This document shows positions 1-9,306 of a stretch of DNA of 18,197 nucleotides, piece after piece. Below the pieces are notes generated by a model. That model searched no databases, was not told where the DNA came from, and worked only from the letters and a program-made list of their open reading frames with translations. Source of the stretch: Dimargaris cristalligena (lineage: Eukaryota > Kickxellomycota > Dimargaritomycetes > Dimargaritales > Dimargaritaceae). The position numbers were made by a program, and so were the translations under genes. The stretch covers positions 1-18,197 of the forward strand of contig JANBQC010000573.1 in NCBI GenBank assembly GCA_027576995.1, in the 5' to 3' direction. The stretch's first letter is position 1, and each line of letters starts with the position of its first letter.

Positions 1-10
1 TTAGTGAACC

Positions 11-70
11 TATGGAGGCATCATCGCCCCTCTCTTCAGCATAAGTTCCACTGATGCACACTATGATATA
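11..70 (+). repeat. Left arm of a terminal inverted repeat
   Basis: Bases 11-70 match the reverse complement of 18128-18187 without any gap, 51 of 60 bases identical by hand count. The first 20 bases (tatggaggcatcatcgcccc) are identical in both arms, as is the block at 41-54 (ataagttccactga). Similarity fades after about base 70. The arms lie within about 10 bases of each end of the window, so the window may be a contig that stops inside copies of a dispersed repeat. Confidence 0.85.
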
Positions 71-686
71 TAGTAGAATTTTATGCAGGCTATATAACGA
101 AAAATCCATTAGATGTGGTCAAGGTTATTGGTTAAAATATTTTATCTCGCATATTATCCCATACACATATTATGTATACCTTTATACAGCTAGTTTGAAT
201 TTCATCTATATGTATATTTCAACGGGGATATCCCAATACCGAAATAGACTATATCCAGTTTGTTCATGTTTTATTTAGTATGCTGCAGGGCTTTCGAATT
301 GAAGAATATGCTTATCTTTTTGGGTAATCAAACAGGGTTCCTGGACAATGGATTCTAAGGGAATGGGGCCTGTTCCTCCTGCCCAACTAAGCTTGACCAA
401 ACCCAAGCCAGAGCCTTATTTGCTATCCCCGGCAATTATTAGGCCCACCAGCCCCCAGAGTATGGGCCAGCTTAAGTACATCTCGTTCCCCTTGCCCTCA
501 CCACAAGTATTATTCATACCACCTGCCCGACCAAAGCCCCCCCCCTTGTTAATTATTGTATCCCTAATTTCGAAGTTTGAGAAAACCCCATCCCTCACCT
601 ACCTCTTCTATCGCAGCGTTTCCTTTTTTGTGTAAATTCCATCGAGCCTTATCCAAACGCCTGTGCCCCCTCCCCATCCAGTTGCC
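71..686. other. AT-rich intergenic flank and upstream region of the first gene
   Basis: About 600 bases with no convincing gene. Short open frames exist, but they have low-complexity or stop-rich translations with no recognisable domain. The last 150 bases before the first gene are rich in C and T, as is common in fungal 5' leaders. I see no clear TATA box. Confidence 0.6.
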
Positions 687-2406
687 ATGGAATCCAATCC
701 TGAGTCCCCCAACACCCATCCCTCTGCCTCGACCTCGGCCGAGACTTCTGAACCCTTCGATTCGCCCCTTGGGCAGGTGGCCCAGCTCATGCAAACCAAT
801 TTGAGCGGAGTTCAAAGTACCCTAGGTTCCCTCATGCAAACCCTGTCTCTGTCCATGCAACGGACGCTGGATATGACGCAGGCCATGAATGACCTCATGG
901 AAAGCTACCTCCAGCAGAACGTCCGCATCAGTGCGCAAGTCTCTGCTGCCTTGCCTCACCAGACCGCTGCCGATCGTGAGGACATGCTGGATAGGCGGCC
1001 GCGGGTGGATGTTACTGTCCGGAATACGTCAAAGGTGCCGATACCCGAGGCGTACATTCAGCTACGCTTGGTACTAGCGGAGACTGCACCGGGACTCGAT
1101 GGGACACCTACTACTGGCTCCCTTGTACCTGATGTAAGTGACCAACGGGTGATTCTTAGCTATAATACAACTGTAGGTATTATAAACCCCCCCGTTCAGT
1201 TAGCTACCACCCTTGATCCAGTTTAACGAGCGTACCCTGGTCTAACTTATACATCCCCAATTCATACTCACATTTAATGACACGCTGTTGTATATTTAGG
1301 CCAATCTGCCCGACCCAACCTTAACTAAGCCCGCTGAATCAACAGAGTCTGGACCGGTCGATGATATGCCCAAATAGTAAGTTCTATCGATATTCAATAA
1401 AACAACCGCCCACCAATTTATTTACTTGAGCAGTACATTTGATTCATGTGTATCTATCATTCGAGACCTAGGCTAACCTTTGGGCTTTCCGCCTAAAGGC
1501 ATTGATTACCTACCACGTCTATTAATCGAATTCCTTTCACTATCGATTCTTTTTCTGGCCTCCAATAAACCAACCCTACTTGGTTATCAGCGAACTATTG
1601 CCACTCGGATCACCAACGACCTTTTTGAGACAAACTGGTCAATTAGGGCAATCCGTCGATAGTGAAAGGCTTACATTCGTACCCTTTAGTACCCGGCACG
1701 AATCCTTTACCTTGCAACTCCCACACTTCCGTCCTTATGGGGCCCATCTATCGCTACATTTCACCAGTCCGGGTACGAAAAGGCCCCTCCGCTCAGACTT
1801 CGATTTCGGCATCTACACCCTCTTCCAATGCCAGGCCACCATCTTCCGGGATGAACAGGCGGATACCATTAATAATGATGAAGTGGATTCGGTTCCCGAT
1901 GGTTTAGGACCATTCGAGGTCAAGATGGTCGAATTTACTTGTCATGCCAATACACTTCGAAATGTGTTTAATATCCCAGCAGTCAATGGAATAAGCCCCC
2001 TAGCCACCTATCGCCTAAGGCATACGGTAAGTTTCCTAATAATGTCAATTAGAGGTATTTCTATGATTGAGTATGCTCGGCTGTCTACTCAAATGACTGA
2101 CATTATCCCACGGGCGCGTTTCCCTAAGGGCGAAAAGGGGGATGGTACCATATCGGACACTACCCAGGCACTATTATTTGTCTAATATATGCCCCTGTTT
2201 TTTTTGTTTTTTTTTGGAATCGACCGTTTCATTCACTTAAGCTTCTGCACATGAATCTCAGAGTCGTGGAACTGGTGGACCCATCACACATCGTGGTCGA
2301 AGGCTCCGTTGTAGCCGCTGAGGGAGAGACCCTCGAGAAAACAATGCAGCGTGCCACTACTATTCAGAATGAGCTGGTGCGACTTAATCGCCTGTACGAA
2401 ACTTAG
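687..2406 (+). CDS. Hypothetical protein, 374 aa, four exons, N-terminal coiled coil
   Basis: I do not recognise this protein. Exons by frame and splice signals are 687-1133, 1300-1376, 1591-2026 and 2242-2406. Introns use GTAAGT donors and AG acceptors (tatttag, ttatcag, cacttaag), and the frame holds throughout, with phases 0, 2 and 0. The ATG at 687 has a good context (gccATGG). After a Ser/Pro/Thr-rich start, residues about 27-90 carry spaced Leu/Met/Val typical of a coiled coil (LSGVQSTLGSLMQTLSLSM). The rest alternates polar and hydrophobic residues (VDVTVRNTS, FTLQLPHF), suggesting a beta-sheet domain, and the C-terminus is a charged amphipathic helix ending in LVRLNRLYET. No signal peptide or membrane segment is visible. 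A scaffold or adaptor role is possible, but that is a guess from architecture only. An AATAAA lies 95 bases past the stop. Confidence 0.75.
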
Positions 2407-2500
2407 ATTTTTATAAGGCTGGATCCCCTAAATCCCGGATTAAATTCATTCTAATGATCGTAAAAATGACAGCAAATGTGGTCTGTTACCAACGGAAGTA

Positions 2501-2506
2501 AATAAA
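2501..2506 (+). terminator. Candidate poly(A) signal of the first gene
   Basis: AATAAA lies 95 bases after the stop codon at 2404-2406, in AT-rich sequence and before the next gene's TATA box. The distance and position fit a 3' end signal. There is no transcript evidence. Confidence 0.5.
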
Positions 2507-2567
2507 TAGTAAACTGTATTAATGGAATCTCCAGAATTTATGTTCAACCAAAGGCCTGGGCCAGAGC

Positions 2568-2575
2568 TATAAAAG
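2568..2575 (+). promoter_or_regulatory. TATA box of PGS1
   Basis: TATAAAAG, a full TATA consensus, stands 218 bases before the PGS1 start codon in otherwise mixed sequence. This would put transcription start near 2600 and leave a leader of roughly 185 bases, long enough for a small 5' intron. Confidence 0.5.
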
Positions 2576-2785
2576 AGCCCATATCGTAGGATGCTCGGTT
2601 GGAGAACAACATCAATTTAGTGTAGTGCTCCCGTCTCATAGAAGCTTATGCGAATCCAGCTTCAGTCAGGGTATATTTCTCGAACCCAGGCCTATTTCTA
2701 AAATGCCCATGTTGTTACAGGTGCCCCCTAGTCATTCTTAGATTGTACTTCAATCACTTCTCCCAACAAACAGTTATTCGCCCCC

Positions 2786-4906
2786 ATGTCCGCATCCTCC
2801 GCATCCATTCCCGAAGCCCTGGAGCAACAGTTTCGGGATTTCGCCCACCCGGACGTACCCATTATCCCCATTAACGGCCAGCGAGCCACCGTACTCAGTG
2901 AACCGACCGAATTCTACCAGACTCTCCTGCACGAGATCCGTAATGCCAAACGAAGTATCCACCTCTCCACCCTCTACATTGGCCATGCCGAGACCGAGCT
3001 CCTGCAGGCTCTCGATGATGCCCTAGCCCGCAATGCCCAACTCGAAGTCCGGATTCTGTTCGATGGGCTGCGGGGCACCCGTCAGCGGCACCGCGGAAAC
3101 AGTCCTGCGGATTTGTTTGTTCCGTTGGTCCAACGCTACCCCCAGCGCGTCCATGTCGCACTCTACCACACCCCCCAGTTGGCGGGTTGGCGCCAGCGCG
3201 TCTATCCGGAACGGTACAATGAAACCCTTGGTCTGATGCATATTAAGGCCTACGTCTTTGACGGTTCCACCACGATTGTGAGTGGGGCGAATCTGAGCGT
3301 GGATTATTTTACCCAGCGGCAGGATCGCTACGTGGTTTTCCGGGAGGAACCGCAACTAGCCCGGTATTTCACCCAACTTCTCGACGTCATTCGCCGGTTT
3401 TCGTACCGGTTGGAGGGAACCCCGCCGGTGGTGGGCCGCGGCGTGGTTCCGAGTGCGGGGGACCAGAGCAGCTCGAAATATCGCTTAGTGACCGACGAAG
3501 GTCCCGATCCCGTCCAACGACCCGACCAGTTCCGGGAATACGCCGGGCGTAAAGTACAGCATTGGTTAGCTGAATGGGTTCAGCGCAACGGACACTCAAG
3601 CCCAACGGATCGGACAGCGGCCCCACCATCGAATTTTACGACCCCTACCGATTCATGGGTGATTCCTTCTATTCAGATGGCCCAGTTGGGACTAAGGCAG
3701 GATGAACAGTATTTCCAGCACCTGTTGCGTCGACTCGACCAGCAGGCCCGGACCGATCCGGCGGGAGTGAGCGCCCAGTTTACCTCGGCCTACTTTAATT
3801 TCGCTGAGCCCATTCAGCGCCTAATTTTAGACAGTCGGGCCGAATTCAACCTTATCATCGCTGCACCCGAGGTAACTTGTTTAGAGTAATGTGATCCAGC
3901 ATGGCTTGGCATTCGACTATTATTCCGGCGAACTCTACTTCTTCCAGCCACCGGCACACACTTTCACCTCCCCTTCCTTCCCTAAATACGCAGTGGAGAA
4001 GGTGGCGAATTTTTAACCATGTCCCTCCCCCGTCCCCTCCACACCAATCTTTCACCCTGCTCTACTTAACTCACCCCACCACGCAATTATTCATTTTTTT
4101 GTAAACACTATATATCAGGCCAATGGATTCTTTAACGCTCGTGGGATCTCTAAATATGTTCCCGTCGCTTACTCGGATTTCGAATATGATTTCTACCGCC
4201 GGGCCCAGCGGGCCATGCAAATGCAACCAAACAAGCGGATTACCATTCAGGAATACCACCGCCCCGGCTGGACATTTCACGGCAAAGGTAAGATTAATGG
4301 ATGCTATCCTTTTTTTCTAATTTCACCGAATAGCAGGCTGAGGGCCGATACGTGTAAAAAACAAAACCCTATTCCGTGTATATGTTTCTACTTTATTAAA
4401 TAATGCATGTTTATAACAATTTTGTCCAACCACGAATACTCCTACTTTTCCCTGTATATAGGCCTGTGGTTCTACCTTGGCAAAGAAACAACGCCGTCGA
4501 TTACTGTGCTTGGTTCATCTAATTACGGGTATCGGTCTCTGGAAAGAGATCTCGAGGCCCAAGTCACCCTGTTTACCACTAACCAAAAGCTCCGCCAAGC
4601 CCTTCATACGGTAAGTCAGTTAAGCGACACATCCCATTACTGAACTTGTTAGTGAATCCAACACTACATTAACCGGCTCAACCCAAACTGGCATATTCGT
4701 CACCCTTTATACATTGGAACTCTGAATGACCGACTTAAACCTGTTTTCGATTTATTTTTTGTAATGGCGTTATCACATTTGTTCAGGAAATGATGGATCT
4801 ACGTAGATACACAAACACAGTCACCGGTGATATCTTTACTCAGGTGGGGCGCCGAGTGCCCACTTGGGTTCGCATGGTGAAACCATTTATTCGAGGCTTT
4901 TTCTAG
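2786..4906 (+). CDS. PGS1: Phosphatidylglycerophosphate synthase (CDP-diacylglycerol-glycerol-3-phosphate 3-phosphatidyltransferase)
   Basis: Joins CDP-diacylglycerol and glycerol-3-phosphate into phosphatidylglycerophosphate, the committed step toward cardiolipin in the inner mitochondrial membrane. Exons 2786-3871, 4119-4287, 4462-4610 and 4787-4906 give 507 aa, close to the yeast and human lengths. Donors are GTAACT, GTAAGA and GTAAGT; acceptors are tatcag, tatatag and gttcag. Two phospholipase-D-type HKD motifs are present: H152-x-K154-x4-D159 followed by SGANLS, and H416-x-K418 in WTFHGKG followed by GSSNYGYRS. Family landmarks include the FDGLRGTR and TQRQDRY blocks, the DLEAQV block and the C-terminal WVRMVKPFIRGFF. 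The second HKD site is cut by intron 2 just after its lysine. Residues about 215-290 are a variable, probably disordered insert. No mitochondrial presequence is obvious at the N-terminus, so a short upstream exon may be missing. Confidence 0.95.
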
Positions 4907-5363
4907 GTCGAGTAGGCACCCGAAACTATTACATCTCGAATAGTGGGGCTTTGTTGTCTTGCTTAAGGCCACTGTAGAGTCTGGTTCTCATATCCATCTC
5001 CTTCGTTTGGTCTCTTCTTCGCATAGTGCATTGTAAATGCCATAACTGGCACATTTAAGTATTTTATTAATTTGACCCATCTCACGATAATTATTAAACG
5101 TTAAACCAGTATTTATGGCGGATCAATGTATTGGAAAGCACGCTTCGGATTTACCCTGCAGCACCCCCATACAAGCGCCAAACAAGTTAATATACTATAT
5201 ACTATGTAGATCAATAGTAAGTATCATTCAGACTCCGATTCAAGAAAAGCGAAAACAAACAAGCACATCACCCTTATCCACGCTGTCACTTATCCTAATC
5301 TAGAAAGTAATTTTTGGAAAGAATTCTATAGGTGGAAGTCACCATGCCACGCGGAGGCATTGG
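4907..5363. other. Convergent 3' region between PGS1 and the TatD gene
   Basis: About 450 AT-rich bases between two tail-to-tail genes. A TTTATT at 5063-5068, which is AATAAA on the minus strand, could serve the TatD gene. I see no canonical poly(A) signal for PGS1 and no further gene. A 62-codon frame at 5115 has no recognisable content. Confidence 0.6.
5063..5068 (-). terminator. Candidate poly(A) signal of the TatD gene
   Basis: AATAAA on the minus strand, 295 bases beyond the TatD stop codon. The distance is long, so this is only the best available candidate. Confidence 0.3.
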
Positions 5364-7565
5364 CTAGGCCTTAGATGGGAAAAATACCCTATTGGTATTA
5401 TCAATAATAACCTGGGCCAGCCGAACGGGGTCAGCACCTCTCGCCGAAGCCACTACCTGCATCACATCCTGAATGGTGCAGGGTTCGTTTCGACCTTTTA
5501 CCATTTGACCCTCCACAAAACGTTCCTTTTTCTTACTCTCAAAGGTGATGCGGGTCCACTCTCCCGAGCCATCGGATTTCGTCAGGTGAGCGTGGCTGGC
5601 ATGAGTAGGTCGAATATCGCACCAGGGGGCGTCTAGGATCGGGTAAAAAAAAAGGGTAGCAAAGCATGGTGAAAAATAAGTATACGTGCACGGGATGGGG
5701 CGATTAGATCAGACATACTAGTAGGTATAGTGTCAAAACGCGGCGGTTGTTCATCTACAGTCTTGGACGGTGTAATTTTGTATTAAAGACAAAAGGAGCC
5801 TCCACATTTCAGAAAACAGGCACGCTGTAGGAAACCCGGGTAATCGGAAAAACAAAGTAATAACTTACCCGTTTCAATCAATAGTCGGTCCTCCGGAATT
5901 GCCAGCATGGCATCAATATTCTCTTGGGTTTTCAGGGAACAGCCGTTGATTCCGATGTATAAATCCAGGGTCAAGAGCTCCTTCAATTCGTCCATAGGCC
6001 CGGTAAAACTGTGCACCACACCTTGGCTGACTCGGTGCCGGTGCTGACGCATAATATGTGTTGGTTAAAAACATTGGATCAAAGGGGGAACGGGCGGAGA
6101 GGGAGAGGATATTATGCAAATACAAAAATACATAATACAATACAACCGATTCGCCGGGATTGCATGGGATGGAGTTAAGGCTACACTTGGAGTGGCGGAT
6201 GGGATAGATTAGTAGGTTGAAGGCAGAAATTGATGGGGTTTTCTAGGAGGGGGAACATAGCCCGGATGTTCAGGATATGGCAAAAATGAGGATATTGATA
6301 AAATCAGACCCGGTGTTTCGATTGTGTAGAAACATTGGTAAGCCAGTTGATTCGGCCAGGGCGATTTGTTTTTCGAAATATCTATAGTGGAGGAAATGAA
6401 AGGTAGGCAGGTGAAATGGGGTTATTTGATTAGGTTTGGAAATGCGAGGGGCAAGAGTGGGAAAATAGTGATAGATAGTATATATCACTCACGGCCTAAG
6501 TTACTAGAAATTAAAAGTGATACTATTCAGCTGACACTTACTTGAGTTGGATATCCTTGGGACAAAACTGCAGGCGGTCATAGTCTATACATATGGTTGA
6601 TGCGCAAAGTAATTGTAGTAATGGCCCAGTTAATTAGTGCACTAGGGGTTGCTTCCCAGCCAAATGCAGTGAAATGACGGAGCGATGGAGGAGTGGTTGC
6701 TCCATAAAAGACTCGAGAGGTTCATAAAATGACGTCTAAATAATGCAATGGCAGATATATTAGACGTCCGCTTGATGGGACCGATGCATGGTAGAAAGAT
6801 CAACCCTTCACTTACCAAGTCCACACTCGCCAATGGCCACCACATTGTTCCCTTGATCGGATTGGATTACGTCCTGTAAATCGGCGAAGTAGCGTTCGGG
6901 ATCACCCTTTTGTTCAAATTCCGAGCAGCGAGTAGGGTGGCAGCCCACCGTCGAAAAGAGACTGTCTAAAAATGGAACCAAATCATATAGTATAGAGGGG
7001 TGAGCAGGAGAGGCGGAAAGTATGACGCACTGCGGGGGGTTGGGTCTGACGCAGATGAAAAGGGAGGGGGGGCGCTTACCGTGATTTTTGGCTAAATCGA
7101 GAGCCTCGCGACTTTCGGAGAGTGAACCACCGGTCACAATAATTTTATCAACGCCAGCTTGTTGGGCCCGAGCGAGGACATGATCAAAGTCGTCTGGATG
7201 GGGTTAGGAGGATAGGTGCTGACAATTATTAGGCCTCCATAATTCTAAAGGCAGAATACCAATAACCGAGGGAGTCGAAGTGTCTCTAATGGTCAGGGGG
7301 AGAAGAGTCGGTTTGGCTTACCGGGGTGGGACCGCTTGCCGCGATAGAGACCGCGGAACACGGGATCGGTAAGGTTGGCGCCAATGTCTACGGGTGGCCC
7401 AGGCCGGGGAAGGGAGGGGAAATGCCGAGGGGGTAGAGTTGCGGACTTTAGTGTTAGCATGGGTAAAGCAGTCCAGGGGATTCGGAATAACGCCGGGATA
7501 TTCGTGGGCCACGTACCAATGAATTTCATGATGGGACGAAGCGAGGAAAGGGCTAGACGGTGCAT
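5364..7565 (-). CDS. TATDN1: TatD-family metal-dependent deoxyribonuclease, TATDN1-like, eight exons
   Basis: A TIM-barrel metallohydrolase of the amidohydrolase superfamily; family members are 3'-5' exonucleases or DNases linked to DNA repair and apoptotic DNA breakdown. Exons on the minus strand are 7565-7517, 7387-7322, 7193-7080, 6965-6816, 6584-6542, 6381-6296, 6057-5869 and 5632-5364. Using the second ATG at 7529 gives 309 aa (human TATDN1 is 297); using the ATG at 7565 gives 321 aa with an Arg-containing N-terminus. Numbered from 7529, the landmarks are DIGANLTDP (5-13), STVGCHPTRC, GECGLD with metal ligand E111, FLHNRN with H148, VHSF with H173, ETDAPW with D221, and GRNEPC. Six introns are GT-AG. 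The sixth (6295-6058) only makes sense as an AT-AC intron. Five introns split a GAC Asp codon after its first base. The gene is divergent from SPP and convergent with PGS1. Confidence 0.93.
6058..6295 (-). other. U12-type AT-AC intron in the TatD gene
   Basis: Read on the minus strand, this 238-nt intron starts ATATCCTCA, matching the minor-spliceosome donor consensus ATATCCTT at seven of eight positions. It ends GTTTTTAACCAACAC, with a branch-site-like TTTTTAAC just before a terminal AC. Joining 6296 to 6057 rebuilds ...SDFIN-IMRQHRHR..., colinear with human TATDN1 (FLDIMRRNRDR) with no gap. No GT donor in the preceding exon is in phase with any AG acceptor near the next exon. The branch-to-splice-site distance of about 7-8 nt is short for this class. 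Confidence 0.82.
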
Positions 7566-8088
7566 GGGTTGAACGACGAGCGGGGAACTAGAGAGAGACG
7601 CCTATAGAAACAATGGGTATTGGCCTTGGGACACAGTACGGGAGAGGGAGCAACAGTTTGACACAGGGTTGATGATGGATGATATGCGCATATAGGAGGG
7701 GAAGGGCCATCGTATAGATGGTAAAAATGATGGGTGGATTTTCCCATGGCTGGTCTGGGTTTATATTCTATTCGCACCAATAACGACCCGCCATGTCGGG
7801 CGGCAAATTAAGATTACCGCGCTTGGTGCACAGCGAGAACCAAGTCAGCGCGCTAATCCCCTTGCTCTGCCGCACATCACCCCTTGAATTTTAGGGGGCC
7901 GCGCTCGTTCGGAGCTCGTCGCGTTGGTATTTAGGGTCGCTGCTTCGCCTCCGACCTGTTCTACACGTCTCTTCTATTTATTATACCGCTGCATTGGAAC
8001 ATACCATACTCCTCCAGCCCCTAGAGTTCCTATCCTCCTCTTTCTTTATTACTCCCCCTTCCCCCCTCAACTATCCTTCCAGACTAGG
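7566..8088. promoter_or_regulatory. Divergent promoter between the TatD gene and SPP
   Basis: A 523-base spacer that must hold both promoters. It contains an imperfect dyad at 7812-7858. Close to SPP there is a strongly pyrimidine-rich tract (8036-8080) ending in ccttccag at 8075-8082, seven bases before the SPP start codon, which looks like a 3' splice site and raises the possibility of a 5'-leader intron. I see no strong TATA box. Confidence 0.55.
7812..7858. repeat. Imperfect inverted repeat in the divergent promoter
   Basis: The left arm GATTACCGCGCTTGGT (7812-7827) pairs with the right arm 7839-7858, whose reverse complement reads GATTAGCGCG-CTGA-CTTGGT. Fifteen of 16 left-arm bases match, with a four-base insertion on the right. 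It could be a binding dyad or a hairpin, and may be chance. Confidence 0.5.
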
Positions 8089-9306
8089 ATGGCCGAGTCC
8101 ACCACCCTGCCCGATGCGGGTCTACTACTGACCTACGCCGCCTTGATTACCTTGGCCGTAGTACCCATCTACTTCGGCTCGTACAGCGCCCTGCCCCGGC
8201 TGCGGTCTCCCAAGAAAGCCAAGTCCAAGAAGTCCGCCGACCTGTCTGACTCGTCCGACGATGAAAGCGACGACGACGAGAGCGAAACCGTGTCCACCGA
8301 AGACGCCTACATGTTCCCCGTCTACGGCTCCTGCGTGCTCTTCGGTCTGTACCTGGTGTTCAAGTACCTCAACAAGGAATACATCACCTACTTGCTCGGC
8401 GCCTACTTCTCCATCATCGGGGTGCCCGCTCTGACCAAACTCTTCGTCGGTATCGTCCGTGGCGTCACCGGCCTTCGGCTCCCTCGCTACCACCTGCAGC
8501 TGACCAAGTCCGCCAACTCGCTGCTTCACTTCAAGTTCACCAACCTGCACTTGGCCATGGCCGTGCTGGCCGTGGTCATCACAGCTTTTTATACCCTGAC
8601 CAAGAACTGGATCGCCTCCAACCTGTTCGGTATCGCCTTCTCGCTCAGCGCCATCCAGCTTATCCGCCTCGACTCCTTCAAGACCGGTATCATCATGCTG
8701 ATGGGTCTGTTCGTGTACGATATCTTCTGGGTGTTCGGTACCGAAGTCATGGTCTCGGTTGCCACCAAGTTCGACGGTCCCATCAAGGTGCTGTGGCCCC
8801 GTAACCTGCTCACTATGACCCCCACCGATCCGTACAAGATGGCCATGCTCGGCTTGGGTGATATCGTCGTGCCCGGTGTCTTTGTGGCCCTCAGTCTGGC
8901 CTTTGATCGTGCCCAGTCCCTTAAGGCCCTGGGATACCCCGGAGTCAAGCCCGTCGTGCCTGCCACCGTGCGCGCCGCCCCTTATGCCAAACCCTACTTC
9001 ACCGCCTGCTTCACGGCCTACTTCCTGGGTCTGGTGACTACCATGGCTGTCATGCACTTCTTCCAGGCCGCCCAGCCCGCTCTGCTCTACTTGTCCCCCG
9101 CCTGCTCCGCCTCGGTGGTCATTCTCGCCGCCGTCCGTGGTGAATTGGGCGACCTCTTCTCCTTCAGCACCGAAGATCCCGAAGCAAAGGATAAGGCCGC
9201 TGATGCTACCAAGGCGATCGCCAATACCGCTTCCGTGTCGCCGGTGAAGACCCGTAGCCAGACCCAAAAGAAAAAGGCCAGTGCCGCTTCCGAGTCGGAT
9301 TCCTAA
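8089..9306 (+). CDS. SPP: Signal peptide peptidase (intramembrane aspartyl protease)
   Basis: A GxGD-type aspartyl protease of the ER membrane that cuts leftover signal peptides and other type II membrane helices. Intronless, 405 aa, with start context aggATGG. The active-site motifs are all present: Y210-D211 in FVYDIFW, G255-L-G-D258 in LGLGDIVVPG, and QPALLYL (329-335). About nine hydrophobic segments are visible. The first (about 10-29) is followed by a cytosolic-looking loop with a basic patch (KKAKSKK, 42-48) and a Ser/Asp/Glu-rich acidic stretch (51-68) that holds likely CK2 sites. The C-terminal tail is charged and Ser/Ala-rich; it has no KKxx retrieval signal at the very end, unlike animal SPP. 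Codon use is strongly C-ending, suggesting high expression. The frame stays open upstream to 7924 without an ATG, so 8089 is the start unless there is an upstream exon. Confidence 0.96.
   Translation: MAESTTLPDAGLLLTYAALITLAVVPIYFGSYSALPRLRSPKKAKSKKSADLSDSSDDESDDDESETVSTEDAYMFPVYGSCVLFGLYLVFKYLNKEYITYLLGAYFSIIGVPALTKLFVGIVRGVTGLRLPRYHLQLTKSANSLLHFKFTNLHLAMAVLAVVITAFYTLTKNWIASNLFGIAFSLSAIQLIRLDSFKTGIIMLMGLFVYDIFWVFGTEVMVSVATKFDGPIKVLWPRNLLTMTPTDPYKMAMLGLGDIVVPGVFVALSLAFDRAQSLKALGYPGVKPVVPATVRAAPYAKPYFTACFTAYFLGLVTTMAVMHFFQAAQPALLYLSPACSASVVILAAVRGELGDLFSFSTEDPEAKDKAADATKAIANTASVSPVKTRSQTQKKKASAASESDS

Larger units (their letters stand above)
2407..2785. other. Intergenic region between the hypothetical gene and PGS1
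   Basis: Holds the 3' end signal of the first gene, the TATA box of PGS1 and the PGS1 5' leader. A short candidate upstream exon for PGS1 (2648-2670) is possible but weak. Nothing else is seen. Confidence 0.6.

Noticed and set aside
348..635. 95-codon frame upstream of the first gene
   Set aside because: Proline-rich low-complexity translation with no domain; it overlaps the pyrimidine-rich leader and does not splice in frame to the gene at 687 in any evident way.
6045..6330. Ordinary GT-AG or GC-AG reading of the sixth TatD intron
   Set aside because: The only GT sites in the exon (ggGTCTGA, atGTTTCT) are out of phase with the cag at 6045 and would drop conserved residues; a GC donor at TTT|GCCATA is far from consensus and gives a poorer match to the family.
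8125..9267. 380-codon open frame antisense to SPP
   Set aside because: Its Gly/His/Gln/Glu-rich translation is the mirror of the C-ending codon bias of SPP. SPP has complete catalytic motifs in the same DNA.
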